From Tetrahymena elliotti 4EA (Eukaryota; Ciliophora; Oligohymenophorea; Hymenostomatida; Tetrahymenidae), in the NCBI GenBank assembly GCA_000231825.2, contig JH720333.1:416374-480373 (forward strand): a stretch of 64,000 nt of DNA, given 5' to 3'. Shown here one piece after another: positions 39,193-51,745 of the stretch. The position numbers were made by a program, and so were the translations under genes. Numbering within the stretch: the first letter of the stretch is position 1; the number at the start of each line of letters is the position of its first letter. The notes beneath the pieces are model-generated. The model was not told the DNA's origin, did not search any database, and saw only the letters and a list, made by a program, of their open reading frames with translations.

Positions 39193-39831
39193 CTGACTAA
39201 GTGAGTGAGTGAGTGGAGTGATTCATTCACTAGCTAATTGATGACAAGTGAAAAAAGCTTTATTTACACATTAAATCATTAAATTATTAAATATGACCAA
39301 ATTTTTCTTTATATTTGCATTTATTGTATTTAATTGTAAAAAGATCCAAGTTAAAATCATCCATTCATTTATTTATTTATTCATTCATTCATCATATAAA
39401 ATTAAATATGTTTAATTTAGAAATATATTTAATAAAGAATAAATTTTACAAAATAATAAAAAATTATTTATAAAACTAGAAACACTTTGGTGATTGTATG
39501 AATAATTTATTGGCTGTGATAACTCTTTGTAAATTGATAATAAAAAATATTAATAAAAATAAGTAAACAATAATTAACTAACTATCATAAATACATACAT
39601 CCATACAATCAATATTTGTCTTATTTAAGATATCAAAATTTATAGAGCGGTTGATAGAATGGAAGCCTTATTGTGTATCACAAAAATAAAACAAAAAAAA
39701 ACAAAATTTATTAATTTACTTTAATTGGAATAACATATCTCTAAACCAATCAATTAATTAAAAATCAATTAAATTTTTGTAAAGCATCAACAATAAAAGT
39801 TAAAAAGGATAATAGTAAATTATTAATAGGA
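39193..39831. other. Spacer downstream of the calcium channel gene
   Basis: Begins with a (GTGA)n-like run at 39201-39213 and contains TTCATTCATT runs near 39361-39392. No coding frame was seen. It should hold the channel gene's 3' UTR and the enkurin promoter. Confidence 0.6.
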
Positions 39832-41210
39832 ATGGCTGCTCACAGATTAAATAAATACTTAAACCAATCTTATTAAGAGGAGGAAAGCATTTACAATATA
39901 ATTCCTCCAGAACCAGTTGCAATTATAAAGCCTCGTCGTTATCATTCACGCTATCCTTCTTCAATAGATCCAACAGGTTCTACTTTTGGCCATCAAAATA
40001 CTACAAAGCCAGGAGTAATTAAAATATTTATTTAGATCATATAAACAATGTTTTTGCCATTAAAAATAATTTTTTAATAAAAATAAATAGATTTCAAATA
40101 TGTAAGGAGATTTTTACTCTCCAGATTTAGGGCATTAGAGAAGAAATAGAGGAGTGTCTTTTGGATCTCCACCAAGTAAATAATAAACAATTTCTAAATC
40201 AATAAAAAATAGAATTATGAATTTCTGTTTTTTAGCAAAGAAAGAGAAGTAAAAAATATTCTTGTTATATATTAGAAAGGAATTAGTAATCTCCTTCAAG
40301 TTATTTGAGAAAAGGAGAAGGTACTTCTATAGGAACAATCCTAAGACTTCCATAAATAAATTGTAAATTTATTGAAAATTAAAAACTAAAAACTTTCAAT
40401 TTAGCTTCATGCAATTTTATAAAAAAATAATAAATTTGACTTGAAAAAAATCTAATTTTCTTTCTGAACGAAATAGAATCTATCAATAAAAATGAAGTTT
40501 CTTTCTAGTCTGCTTTGAATCAAAGTTATGTAGAACACTAAAAATGTTATTCAAGAAACCCATCTATACCTAAAAGGGATGAGTGTCCTTATTCAGTAGT
40601 TCCTTAAAAAAAGAGCTTTGTTATGCAAAATATAGTTCAGAATATTTTATCATGTATATTAAATTATTATTCATTATATTGATTTTAATTATTGCTTAAT
40701 AAAATCAGCTCCACCAAAAACTGAACCCCAGCATGACTGGTTAAAGAAAAGAAATTATGGAAAGGTTCCATTATATCTAAGCCGTTTGAAAGAATAGACA
40801 TAGCAGGAATATGAAACTCTGAAAAACTTTATTGACTAAGAAGAAGCTATTAAAAAAAGTCAAGTGTAAATAATAAATTAAAATATTTAATTTTAATATA
40901 GAATTGATAATAAAAAGATATGAGATACCCTCAGAAGAATTGCATTAATTGAGATCTGGCTTAAAAGAAAAATGGAATGAATTAAATTAGGAATATTAAA
41001 AGACATCACATAAATCAAAATTAGATACTCTATCTAAAGTTTAAAAGTACAATTAACTTTTATTTGTTTGTTTTATGGCTTTGGGCAGTTTTTTAAATTA
41101 ATCTTTTTTTAAAAAACAGGAGGCTGAATTTAGAATAGTAGCTATCGCAAATTGAAAAGGATATAGAGCTGCTAAATAAAAAAAGAATTATTGTTGATGT
41201 TACTAAATGA
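39832..41210 (+). CDS. ENKUR: Enkurin, ciliary calmodulin-binding adaptor
   Basis: Seven exons: 39832-40014, 40091-40175, 40276-40362, 40477-40653, 40709-40865, 40918-41046, 41120-41210, giving 302 aa. The N-terminal signature ESIYNIIPPEP followed by KPRRYHSRYP matches the enkurin family start. The C-terminal enkurin domain is clear: HDWLKKRNYGKVPLYLSRL, QEYETLKNFI, PSEELHQLRSGLKEKWNELN, and a final coiled segment QIEKDIELLNKKRII. Phases agree at all six junctions. Exon 3 was placed by choosing the only reading with coding character (SSYLRKGEGTSIGTILRLP). Enkurin is a microtubule-associated protein of motile cilia that was first described as a TRP-channel and calmodulin adaptor in sperm. An axonemal role here is inferred. 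Confidence 0.9.
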
Positions 41211-41570
41211 GCCTATTTATTTATTATTAATTTAAGTAAATAAATAAGTAATGTAGCTCTTCTTTAATGTTACCTAACAAACAAATAAATCAATAAATCA
41301 ATTATTATCATTAGCATTAGCACTGTAGAAATAGAATAAATTCCAAAAATGTAAAATAGATTTTAAATTCTGATGATAGGAATGATTGAAACAATGATTG
41401 GACTTTTTGAATATTTTATAGAAAAAATATAAATATAATATAAACTTATAAAAAATTAATACTGTAAATAGAATTATTATATAAATTATTTATTTTAAAA
41501 TTATAAAAAAACTATTTTTCTTTCTTTATTAAATCTTAATGAAAATATTTTCAAATAATTTCAAAAAACT

Positions 41571-41590
41571 AAATAAATAAATAAATAAAT
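41571..41590. repeat. (AAAT)5 tetranucleotide repeat
   Basis: Five uninterrupted AAAT units in the spacer between enkurin and uS8. Confidence 0.9.
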
Positions 41591-42282
41591 GTTTTCAGAA
41601 TAAATACTTAAAATATAACAAACTATTTGACTCATTACAATTTAGATTTTTTAAAGTCAAATAAATGTTTAACTTAAAAATAATTTTAGAATTTTTTAAG
41701 TAAAATAATAAAAAATCAGATTTGATAGCTGTTGCCTTAAAATTACAAGAATAAGTAATTAAAATCTTCATTTTTTGTAAATATTTTCATGAAAAAATAA
41801 AAAAAATATCTATTTTTAGATTTTTAAAATAAATTTAAAATGTTTGTCTGATATTTTGAATACTTTTACTCATTTTCATTTGCGTTTTAAATTTTATCAA
41901 TAATTCAAATTAAATGAAATATATTCAAATATTTTATATTTATGTAATTTTTAATTGTTCATAAATAATATAATTATCTTTAAATAAATAACTACTATGT
42001 GCATGAAATTCATAAAAAATATTTGGGACAAATTACTGGGACAGTAACCAATAAGAGCTGCTAGTAGAAAGAATAAAAAGGGTATCATTTTAAGAATAGA
42101 ATACTTTAAAGGTTATTTAATGAATATTTAAAATTTAAATAAAATTAGCAAAGAAAATAATAATTATTATTATTTTATTAATACCTACCACATATAGATG
42201 ATAAAAAATGATTGTGCATATCTTTAATGGAAAGAATTACAAAATGAATGAATTTGACAAATAAGTAGATGTTAGTAAAGAA

Positions 42283-42299
42283 GAATGAATGAATGAATG
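42283..42299. repeat. (GAAT)4 tetranucleotide repeat
   Basis: Four GAAT units in the purine-rich region upstream of the uS8 gene. Confidence 0.9.
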
Positions 42300-42592
42300 T
42301 ATATGCATGTATTTAGAAAGGCATAATATTTAAGCGAATGGAAGGTAGTGTAAATAAATGAAGGAGAGCGAGTGAGAAGTATGTTGGTTGCTGCAGTAAA
42401 TATGAGAAAGAAAGGGAGAAAATAATCTAATTAACATGAGAGAGCAAAAATATAGAGCAAAAAAAGAATTGTATTAAATATCAAAATTAAAGAAAGCAAT
42501 TTTGAAAGAGGAACTAAAATAAAATAAAAGAATACAAAAACAAAGAAACAAAATTAATTCAATAAAAAGAAGAAAAAACAATAAAGATAAAA

Positions 42593-42985
42593 ATGGTCAA
42601 GGTTAACATTTTGGCTGAATGCCTTAAGGATTTAGTTAATGCCGAAAAGATGGGTAAGAAGCAAGTTCTCTTAAGACCCGTTTCCAAGGTCGTCCTCAAG
42701 TTCTTAAGAATTATGTAAAAGAACGGTTACATTGGTGAATTCGAAGTTATCGATGACCACAGATCCAAGAAGGTCGTTGTTGAACTTATTGGCAGAATTA
42801 ACAAATGCGGTGTTATTTCTCCCAGATATGACGTCCCTCTCGCTGACTTCGAAAAGTGGACTAACAATATCCTTCCCTCCAGACAATTCGGTAATGTTGT
42901 TCTCACCACCACTTACGGTATTCTTACTCACGAAGAATGCAGAAAGAGACACACTGGTGGCAAGATCCTCGGTTTCTTCTATTGA
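42593..42985 (+). CDS. RPS15A: Cytosolic small-subunit ribosomal protein uS8 (RPS15A)
   Basis: Single exon, 130 aa, the length I recall for eukaryotic RPS15A. It matches along its whole length: [69 protein letters not shown], and the conserved end [14 protein letters not shown]. uS8 is a primary binder of the central domain of 18S rRNA in the 40S subunit. Only one TAA glutamine codon (42716-42718) interrupts the standard frame. Codon choice is strikingly different from its neighbours, with many C-ending codons (CTC, TTC, ATC, AAC, GGC), as expected for a very highly expressed ciliate gene. The ATG follows an A-rich leader (GATAAAAATGG). Confidence 0.98.
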
Positions 42986-44535
42986 ATAATCTATCTATGT
43001 AAATTATTAGGGGAAAAGAATTGAATGAGGCTGATTGGTTTTCCTTTTAATGAAATAAAAATAAATATAGTAAATTTAAAGCAAGTAGTGTTTAAAATCG
43101 ATCTTAAAACAATTAGAGCTAAGTATATAAAATTATTTCTTACTGTTTGATGTTTTATATATTGTTTTATTTAAATCATAGAGATTACTTTAAAATATTA
43201 CTTTGGCAACATCTTATTAAACTACTAATTGAGCGATTCATTTATTTTATTGGCAAATATCGTAGCATGCGAATTCTTCTTATCACTGCTAATCACTGCT
43301 GCCTCAATAAATTTTACTTTTGCAGCAAATTTTATGTATTTTGCATTCAAATCTTGTTTGTATTCAATATCCATCGCTTGATTGCGAAAATACTTATATC
43401 TCCTAAAAACTTATAAAAAGCCAAGTAACTAACTAACTAACAAACTATATATCTATCTATTAAAACTAAAGAGCTTTCACTAAGCATCAAACAAACCATA
43501 GCATATAACAACCTGCTAAATTTTTAAAAAGTTTTTCAAACTAAGCTGGAAAAAAAAGTAAAATGCTAAAATTTTTGAATTCATTCAGTGAATTTAATTT
43601 GGTTTAAAAATCTCCAAAATATATTTTATTTTTCATTTAAATATCTAAAGAGTATTTTAATTGTTATTTTATTAGATATTCAAAAGATTTTGATCAATAT
43701 CAAATTAATCAAATCCAAACCAAATCAAAAAACTTGACGATACTTTAAATAACTTAAAAATTTTTATCATCCATCATCAATCACACAAAGAAAATTAATC
43801 ATACATAGAAAAATTATACACTACATACAATATTTTACTTAATTTTCGGGCAATTAATTTTTTTCACAAATTTTTGGAAATTTTAAAAAATCTAATCAAA
43901 TTTGCTTTCTCAAAATTATTTAACTTCTACTAAACTAGAATTTTTAAATTTACAATAATTAATAACTTTAAACTAATATAGATTAAACTCTTATTTATTT
44001 TTAATCAACTAAAATCCTTGAAAGTATTTAAATGACAATATATTATTTAAAATCATTTAAAAAAATATTGAATTCTATTAAAAAATTTACATTCTTGACC
44101 TTACAAACAATTTTGAATAAAGAGAGATATCAAATTCAATAATAATTTTTAGGAGTTAATCTTTTTAAATTGCTTGAAAATAGGATATTAAATAGATGCA
44201 TAATAAGATTTTTCAGATATTCATTGTTACTTCAAGTTTAAATGTTTTTTTAGTGAATAAATTTATTTTAATTTAAAAATCGAATTTTTGAAGACTTTTA
44301 AAAGGAATTGAAAATAACTTTTTTGATAGAGTGGTCGGTCTAGTTAATTTATTTTTTTATTTGTATTTAATGTATGATAATAAATATATCTTTCAACAGA
44401 AATATCAAATAATTTTTGAATTTAATTAAGAAGTAAATAACATTTAAAATATCAAATTGAAAGAGCAAAAATTAAGAGTGGTCAAAACTTCTTCTCAAAT
44501 AATATATTCAATCGTGATTTTTATCATATTTTAAT
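42986..44535. other. Spacer with orphan minus-strand exon
   Basis: Holds the uS8 3' region and the myosin promoter. A relatively GC-rich segment at 43189-43428 reads as coding on the minus strand and is listed separately. The remainder is AT-rich without coding signal. A plus-strand ORF at 43147-43416 is the antisense shadow of that segment. Confidence 0.5.
43189..43428 (-). other. Possible orphan exon, minus strand
   Basis: Read 5'-3' on minus, the frame from about 43428 gives protein-like sequence: VFRRYKYFRNQAMDIEYKQ, then KFAAKVKFIEAAVISSDKK and FANKINESLNQQFNKMLP. It is preceded by a TTAG acceptor-like site and followed by a GTAATC donor-like site at 43188. Base composition is richer in G and C than the surrounding spacer. 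No flanking exon was found that gives a complete gene, and the downstream side is the uS8 3' end in antisense. It may be a small gene with missed exons or a gene relic. Confidence 0.3.
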
Positions 44536-47500
44536 ATGAGTTAAAATAATATTCCTTAAAAGAAAGCTGCATTACCACCTACTTTATGGATAAGACCTGG
44601 TAAATAAATATACTTAATTAATGTCAAATTTATATTTCTCTAGAATAATTAAATTTTATATGGGATGATTGCTTATTTAATGTTAAAATGAATAAAATAT
44701 TTTTATATCTGCTTTCATATTTTTATTGTTTTTTAAATATTTTTGTAGGATAAGTTTGCTGGATAGGCAATTATGATATCTAAAAGAAAGAAGTTAGTAA
44801 TTATTTTGCTGCTTTCATATAGACTTCAAACCACTCTTTATAAAATGCTAGAGTAAAATATTTAGATAATATTGATGCTCCAACAGAAGTAGCAATGAAA
44901 TTTATACTAATGAGAAGTGATGACAATAAAATAAATTTTCATGCGATGGATAATTTGATTAATTTACCTATTTTGAATGAAGCTGAGCTAGTCTAATGCA
45001 TTAAAATTAGATTTTAAAGCAATTAAATATTTTCTTATGTTGGATAAACACTCATTATAGTCAACCCTTTTAAAGAAATATATGATTTATAAAGTTCAGA
45101 AGTTATTGAGCATTTTAAAAATTGTGCCACAAAAAGAGGATTTATACTTAAGCAAGAATAGCCTCATATATTTGCAGTAGCTGCCCTTTCATATAACTAA
45201 TTATTTGAATACTATAAGTCTTAGTCTATTGTTATCAGTGGAGAAAGTGGTACAGGTAAAACTGTAAACACCAAGTTATGTATGAGGCTAATTGTTTAGA
45301 TGAGTTCTTAAAAATCAAATGTAAATAAGTAGGGTCATCAACTTGAATAGTAGGTTCAATATTTATTTAATGCTTTATATTTTTACCTTTAAACATCTAT
45401 TTATTTAATAACAGATTATCAATTGTAATCCCATTCTTGAAGCCTTTGGTAATGCTAAAACAATTAAAAATGATAATAGTAGCAGATTTGGTAAATTTGT
45501 AACTATATTTATAGATATGTAGGATAAAAAGATTATAGGAGCTAAAACTTAAAGTTATCTTTTAGAAAAATCCAGAGTTATTTCTCAATCAAAAGAAGAA
45601 AGGAATTATCATATCTTTTATAGTTTAATGTATTCTAATGATTCAGAACTTTTGATATCACTTGGTTTGAAAGAAAAAAACTAAAAAGTTAATTTATCGA
45701 AGTTTAACTATTTGAATAAATCAGACTGCTATTCAGTTAGCACCATTAACGATGAAACATCATTTATTGATGTTTGCTAAGCCTTTAGTACTCTAGGTAA
45801 TTCAAACATATTTTTAGGCTTTATTTGAAGAATAATTTTTACATTTGAAAAATAATTAATAGAAATTGACACTATTGATCCTAAATACATATGGTAAATT
45901 TTGGCTGCTATTTTGCATTTAGGTAACTTAGAATTCGATGACAGATATGCAGATAGTAACTCTGATTAACCTTGCCAAATTATTCAATCTGGTTTCTCAA
46001 CATGTGAGAATATAGCTAGTTTTCTAGGAGTTCCAGTTGAGAAATTGAAGGAGGCATTACTCAAGAAGATCATTAGAGTATTTTTGATATGATTTGAATT
46101 AAGATTTAAAATATAAAAAAATAATATTTAGGTTGGCAATAAAGATCCCACCACATCTTCTAAGTAAAAAATAGATGTTATTTCACACTTACATTCACTA
46201 TCAAAGGATTTGTATGACAAATTGTTTTTTTGGCTCATTAAAAGAATGAATGATTAGTTGATGCATCTCTCTGAAAAGGAAATACAATAAAGAACACTTT
46301 AAAATGAAATAAAACAAATTGGGTTGCTAGATATTTTTGGTTTTGAAGTATTACAAAATAATTCATTTGAATAACTCTGCATTAACTATGCAAATGAGGT
46401 ACTTTAATAGCTTTATATAGAATATACTTTCAAAGCCGAACAAACTGAATTTGAAGAAGAGGGTCTTTAAGAAGAATTAAGCCAAATTCCTTTTTCTGAT
46501 AATAATGATGTTATAAATTTACTTGATAAGCCACCTTTTGGTCTCTTCCATCAAATTGATGAAAACTGTTCTCTTGCTACTGCTTTAGATGACGGCCTTT
46601 ATAATAAAATAAAAGATCAACACAAAGCAAATCCACTCATTATTGTCCCAACTATAAAAAGTGATAAATTTACCATATAACACACACCAAGATAGGTTTA
46701 ATATTCAATTTTAGGATTTAGAGCTAAAAATAAAGATGAAATGAGTCTTTAATTTATATAATTGCTTTCAGAATCTTAAAATCCTATTGTAAATGATATT
46801 TATTATGCTGAATTATAGTAACTTGCTTAAATGCAAGTAAATCAGAAAACAGCCCAAGCCAAAGATAAATTTATTGGCACTAAATTTAGAAGACAAATTA
46901 ACTAACTAATGGGTGAGCTTAGACAAAGTGATGTACATTTTATCAGATGTGTTAAGCCTAATGAAAGCAAACAACCCAACCTATTCAATGATGATATTAT
47001 ATTAAATTAATTGAGATATTTGGGAGTTTTAGATACTATTAAAATAAGAAAAGAAGGATTTCCTGTCAGAAAAGATTACAAATACTACTGCAGAAAATTT
47101 GGTGAAATTATGGATTTAAATTTATCTTTCACCTAGCTTGAAAAACAAAAAGCAGATTTCAGAAAATATGTAGTTAATGCAGATTTATGGAAAAATAGTT
47201 TTCAACCAAAAGGTAACAAATCAAAAATGTGTTTTCAAAATCAAATATTTTTGGTCATTTTTTGTGAAATGATAAAATAACTTTTCTCATATCATTGATT
47301 GTTTTAATTTGGCTTAAATTGATTAATAAACACTCAAATTTATGAAAATTAATTGTGAATTTCATTTAGAGTTATTGAAAATATTTTAAAATTTCATTAT
47401 TTTTAATAGATAATAAAAAGCAAGTTGTATTTGGAAAAACTAAAATATGCTTTAGGAGTGAAGCTTATGATTAGTTGGAATTAATTTACTAAGAAAAAAT

Positions 47501-50500
47501 GAAGAAAAAAACAGAAGCATCAATAAAAATTCAAAGAGTAATGAGAGGATACTTAGCAAGGAAAAAAACAAAGTAGATGAGAGAAAAATTGCTCCTTTTA
47601 AATAGATGGCTTAATACATGTTACATTAGAATTAAGTTTTTATAAAAGAAAAAAGCAGTTGAAAGAATAAAAAAATTTTATAAGCAAGTAATATTTAAAA
47701 GAATAAGAAGGATGGCTATGATAATCTAACTCTATATAAAACGATAAATTCAACTTAGAACATATCATGAAAGTATTAAATAAATCATTATCACATAAAG
47801 ATACATCAAGAAATAAGTTTAAGTGTGGAAATAAAAGAGATATTTAAACTTCAAAAGAACTGTTGTTGTAATATTTATTTTTTATTTTACCTCTTTCATT
47901 TTAACCAATTAAATATTTATTAAGCTAAACTCTCTAAGTTTGGCATGGAGTAAGATAGTTAATAGAAGTGCTAATGTAATTAGGAAATTTGTTAAAGGTT
48001 ACTTAGTAAGGAATGTATATCATGTAGATAAAGTTAAACATATAAAGATATATATGGTTAGATGGCATTAGAACAAAGCTACCATCCAAATATAAAAAAT
48101 GATTAGAGGATATCTAGGCAGAAAATATGTTAAGCATAAAATAGAATCTATTAAAAAGATTTAAAGATTTTTAAGAAAAAGATGGCTTAGAATTTTCAAA
48201 GAAAAGCTCGAGAAAGCTGCAATCAATCTATAAGTAATTCATTTATTCATTACATATTATTATTAAACAAATTTCTTTCTTGCATTTAAATAAATCGCTA
48301 TTTGCTTGATAAATTAGTATATATATGAATTAACTTTCACAAAAAAAAAATCTTCCATCTTTTTTAAGTTGTGTTAAGATATTACTTTCATTAAAACATA
48401 AAGAAAATAATTAAATTAAAATAACTAACTCAGACTATTTGTTGAGGCTTTCGTTTTAATTTAATAGTTCTGTCTTTTATTTTAAACATATTTATTTAAT
48501 TTAATAGCTTACTTTTTTTTAAAAAAAAAAAATTAAATAGAAAATTTTTAGGAAGAAATCTGAGAGCTCAAAGAGTTAAAGAAGTTACTTTTAAAATGAA
48601 GAGTTAGCTTTATAAAATATTTAAATATCAGAGCAGTCTGCTCTCATTACTTCTAAGATGTAATTAGTAGATTAGTCTAGAAGCAACCATTCTATTATTT
48701 AGAATTTAGACTCAAAAGAAGCACGTATTAATAGAGATCATTTGACTCCTGCAGATAAAAAGATTTCATTTTTCTTATTTTTATTGGATTATGAGATTCT
48801 TACAGACACAAGTGAAATATATGATCCTTTGTGGAATAAGCAGTTTTCTAATTTATAAAAAGAAATGCTTGCAACAAATCACGATATAACTCACATTTAA
48901 GTAGGTAAGATACTCGTATATTTTTTGTTAATTTCATGTTTATTAATAATAATTTTACTTTATTGAATAAGGTGATACACATAGTATTGCTAGTTCAACA
49001 AATGGTAAAGTTTATGGATGGGGATGGAATGATTATGGTTAGCTTGGTATTGATGCTAATGAAAATAATTTTTGCACTAGAAAACCCGTTGCAATCCCAT
49101 GGATCGAAGAAATAACAAGACCAAAAATATTTAGTGTTGGAAGCAATCACACTTTTATCTTAGATGTTGATAATAACTTATATGTTTAAGGAAAAAATAA
49201 CAAAGGTAAAAAAACTTAAAAATTTTACAAAATCAATGTTTTTTAATAAAAATTAGGTTAATTAGGATTAGGTCATAATGAATTAGTTCTAGACCCTGAA
49301 AGACTTGATTTAAATATAAAAGCAGAAGATAGAATCAAAATAGTTAAATCAAAGTATGATTAATCTGTAGTAGTTACAGAAAAAGGTGCCGTTTTTGTTT
49401 GGCCATTTTAACTTTAAAATAGTAGCTGGATAAATGAACCATTTGAACTGGCCTTCCCTTCTTCTAAAGTTTTAATATCTTAAGTAGCTTGTGGCTTGAA
49501 ATTTTAAATGTTTTTATCAAATAATGGTGTCCTCTATTCTATGGTAAAAAATAATAAATAATCCTTTATGCATTTTAAATGTTCTTTATCAATAGGGATC
49601 AAATGAGTAAGGAGAGCTAGGCTTAGGAGATTGTAATGATAGGAATATTCCTTGCTTGATCGAAAGCCTTAAAAATTCAGCAGAAAAAATCTAGCAGTAA
49701 TAATTCTCATCTTATTTTAAAAGAACAAAAAACAAAAAATGATTTAAATTTTCTTGAAAATTTCTTTAAATAAAATTAGATTAAACATTTTTTTTAATTA
49801 AGTTTATTTTATTAATTAAAAGAGTAGAATGTGGCTAAAAACATACCATTTGTAAATCTGGATTGAATAAGATATATACTTGGGGTTTTGGAGCTAAAGG
49901 ATAACTAGGACATGAATCTAAGTAAAATGAATACTATCCAAGATAAGTAAATTTGCATGCTAATTACAGCAAGTAGAAAATAATGCAAGTATAAGCAGGC
50001 CAAAAGAGTTGTTTAGTTTTATTTGAAAATAAAAAAATATTGTGGTGGGGGACCAATAACCATTTGAGATATCAAAGCTATCCAACTGAAATTGATATAT
50101 CAGCTATTCATAAGACTATGAATAACTAGGATTTCTATCCTGTAAAAATAGAAACAACATGGAGTAAATCTGTTTCAGTTACTTATTTGAGAATGGCTGA
50201 TACACGTACATTTGATTAGGGAATACAGTTCAAACAAAAGCTAATAAACACACTAATTTAAAAATGGCAAGAATCTTTTCTAAATACAAGTAAAAAACAA
50301 TTAAACAAGAATAAATAAAAATAAGTTTATTATATTTTTTTAATTTTAGTGGATGTTCCTTTCTTTGAAACTATTTCTAAAAATATTTCAAATCGTCATG
50401 TACTCAAACACTTTTCAGCTTATAAAGTAAATTTTTATCCCACAATATATGATTCATCATTTACCATTTTATTTTTAGAGAGTAGGCCCTAAATACCCAA

Positions 50501-51745
50501 AATAAAAATCTGAAAGATACTATCTTGTGCAAAACTCAAGTCCTAGCAAAAGATAGGATGACTTTTTTGAAGAGAGTATCCAAGAGAGAATTTAGAATAC
50601 TTCAGTAATGACATCTTTTTCTCCAAGCAGATCTAAAAAAGATATCTTTTAGAATTTTATAGAAAACTCTACAAAAAACGTTAATAAATTTTTAAAAAGT
50701 TAGACTTTGTTAGAAGGGGGGTAAGAAGAAGTAAATATTTTATTTTTATTAAAAATGATTGATAAATTTTTTTACTTTTTTATATATAGTTTGTCTCTCC
50801 TTTATCAAAATTACATGCAAGGGAAGAAGAGAATTTGCTGGATACTATAAAAGTATCTCCAAATACACTCTTTGAGAAATATAAAAATGAAAATAAAAAC
50901 TAATAAAAAATCTCTCAGTTTGAAATAAATGTTCATAAAGTACCTTCAATAGGTCCTAGTGTTAATGTACTCCAAAAAATGAAAACTTTACAACCTTAGA
51001 AACTTTAACCTCCTTAATTTGGAATAGTAAAATAGGTAAGTAGTAATGTCCCTACAAATAGAGGATCAATAGATTCAGAATCTTCTCAAATAACATCTTC
51101 TAAGTCTAAATCAAAAGAAAAAGTTAAATAAAATGTCAAATTCAGTGATAATTAATTTTAAAAAAGTTCCTTTTCTTCAAGTTACAGAGAAGGAACAGGA
51201 GTAGGAATAGATTAGAATGATTAAAAATTAATAGCTACAAACTATAATTAGCCTATGAATGTACAATAATAATCAATGCTTTAATCAATAAGCCATTAAA
51301 ACTAAAACTAAAACCTATATTAAAATAACCAAGAAACATAAGTCATCCCATAAAGAGATTCTTCATTAAATCAAAATTCTAGATAAGAAAATAGAGTGTT
51401 GTAGAAGAACTATTCAAAATAAAATATGTAGGTGATAAAAGAATTAAAGTTCAACAATATAACTAAAGATTAAGTTAAATATCCTTTTATAAATGAAGAA
51501 AAGTAAGATAACAACAAGCCATCTGAAAATGACGAGTTTATCAACTCACTGTAATTCATTTATTTATTTTTCCTTAAATTAAATTAAATTTTTTTATCAA
51601 AAGACACCAAAAGTTAGCAGGTATTAAATCCAGAATGTAAACTCTAGCTAGAATCCCAAAAGAGGAATGGACTTTAGATGATCACTAATTTATGAGTGAA
51701 GTTTCTAACTCTAAAATGATAGAATTCTTCAGAAGTATTAGTTGA
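44536..51745 (+). CDS. Myosin heavy chain with IQ motifs and RCC1-repeat tail
   Basis: Sixteen exons, about 1,927 aa: 44536-44599, 44749-45353, 45415-45796, 45863-46077, 46132-47212, 47410-47867, 47925-48233, 48556-48904, 48972-49205, 49257-49543, 49596-49696, 49823-50289, 50350-50426, 50479-50730, 50790-51550, 51604-51745. The motor domain is intact: P-loop GESGTGKT (residue about 185), LEQQ then [29 protein letters not shown] (about 489), [11 protein letters not shown] and the converter [20 protein letters not shown] motifs follow from about 820 ([27 protein letters not shown]). From about 1154 to 1440 come RCC1 beta-propeller repeats ([50 protein letters not shown]). A 400-residue S/N/Q-rich tail ends in a short helix. 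An actin motor with a propeller cargo or regulator domain is inferred. The intron 48234-48555 acceptor is uncertain. Confidence 0.9.

Larger units (their letters stand above)
41211..42592. other. Spacer upstream of ribosomal protein gene
   Basis: 1.4 kb of AT-rich spacer. The last 300 bases become purine-rich and carry (GAAT)n and (AAAT)n short repeats. The strong promoter expected for a ribosomal protein gene must lie here, but no defined element was recognised. No coding frame was seen. Confidence 0.6.

Noticed and set aside
38961..39230. Minus-strand Ser-rich ORF (SLSPSYSSLSS)
   Set aside because: It is the antisense of the Glu/Lys-rich C-terminus of the calcium channel.
42704..42952. Minus-strand ORFs opposite uS8
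   Set aside because: They are antisense shadows produced by the codon bias of the highly expressed uS8 gene.
43147..43416. Plus-strand 89-codon ORF
   Set aside because: It is rich in F, Y, L, I and C with no coding character; the opposite strand reads better and is reported as an orphan exon.
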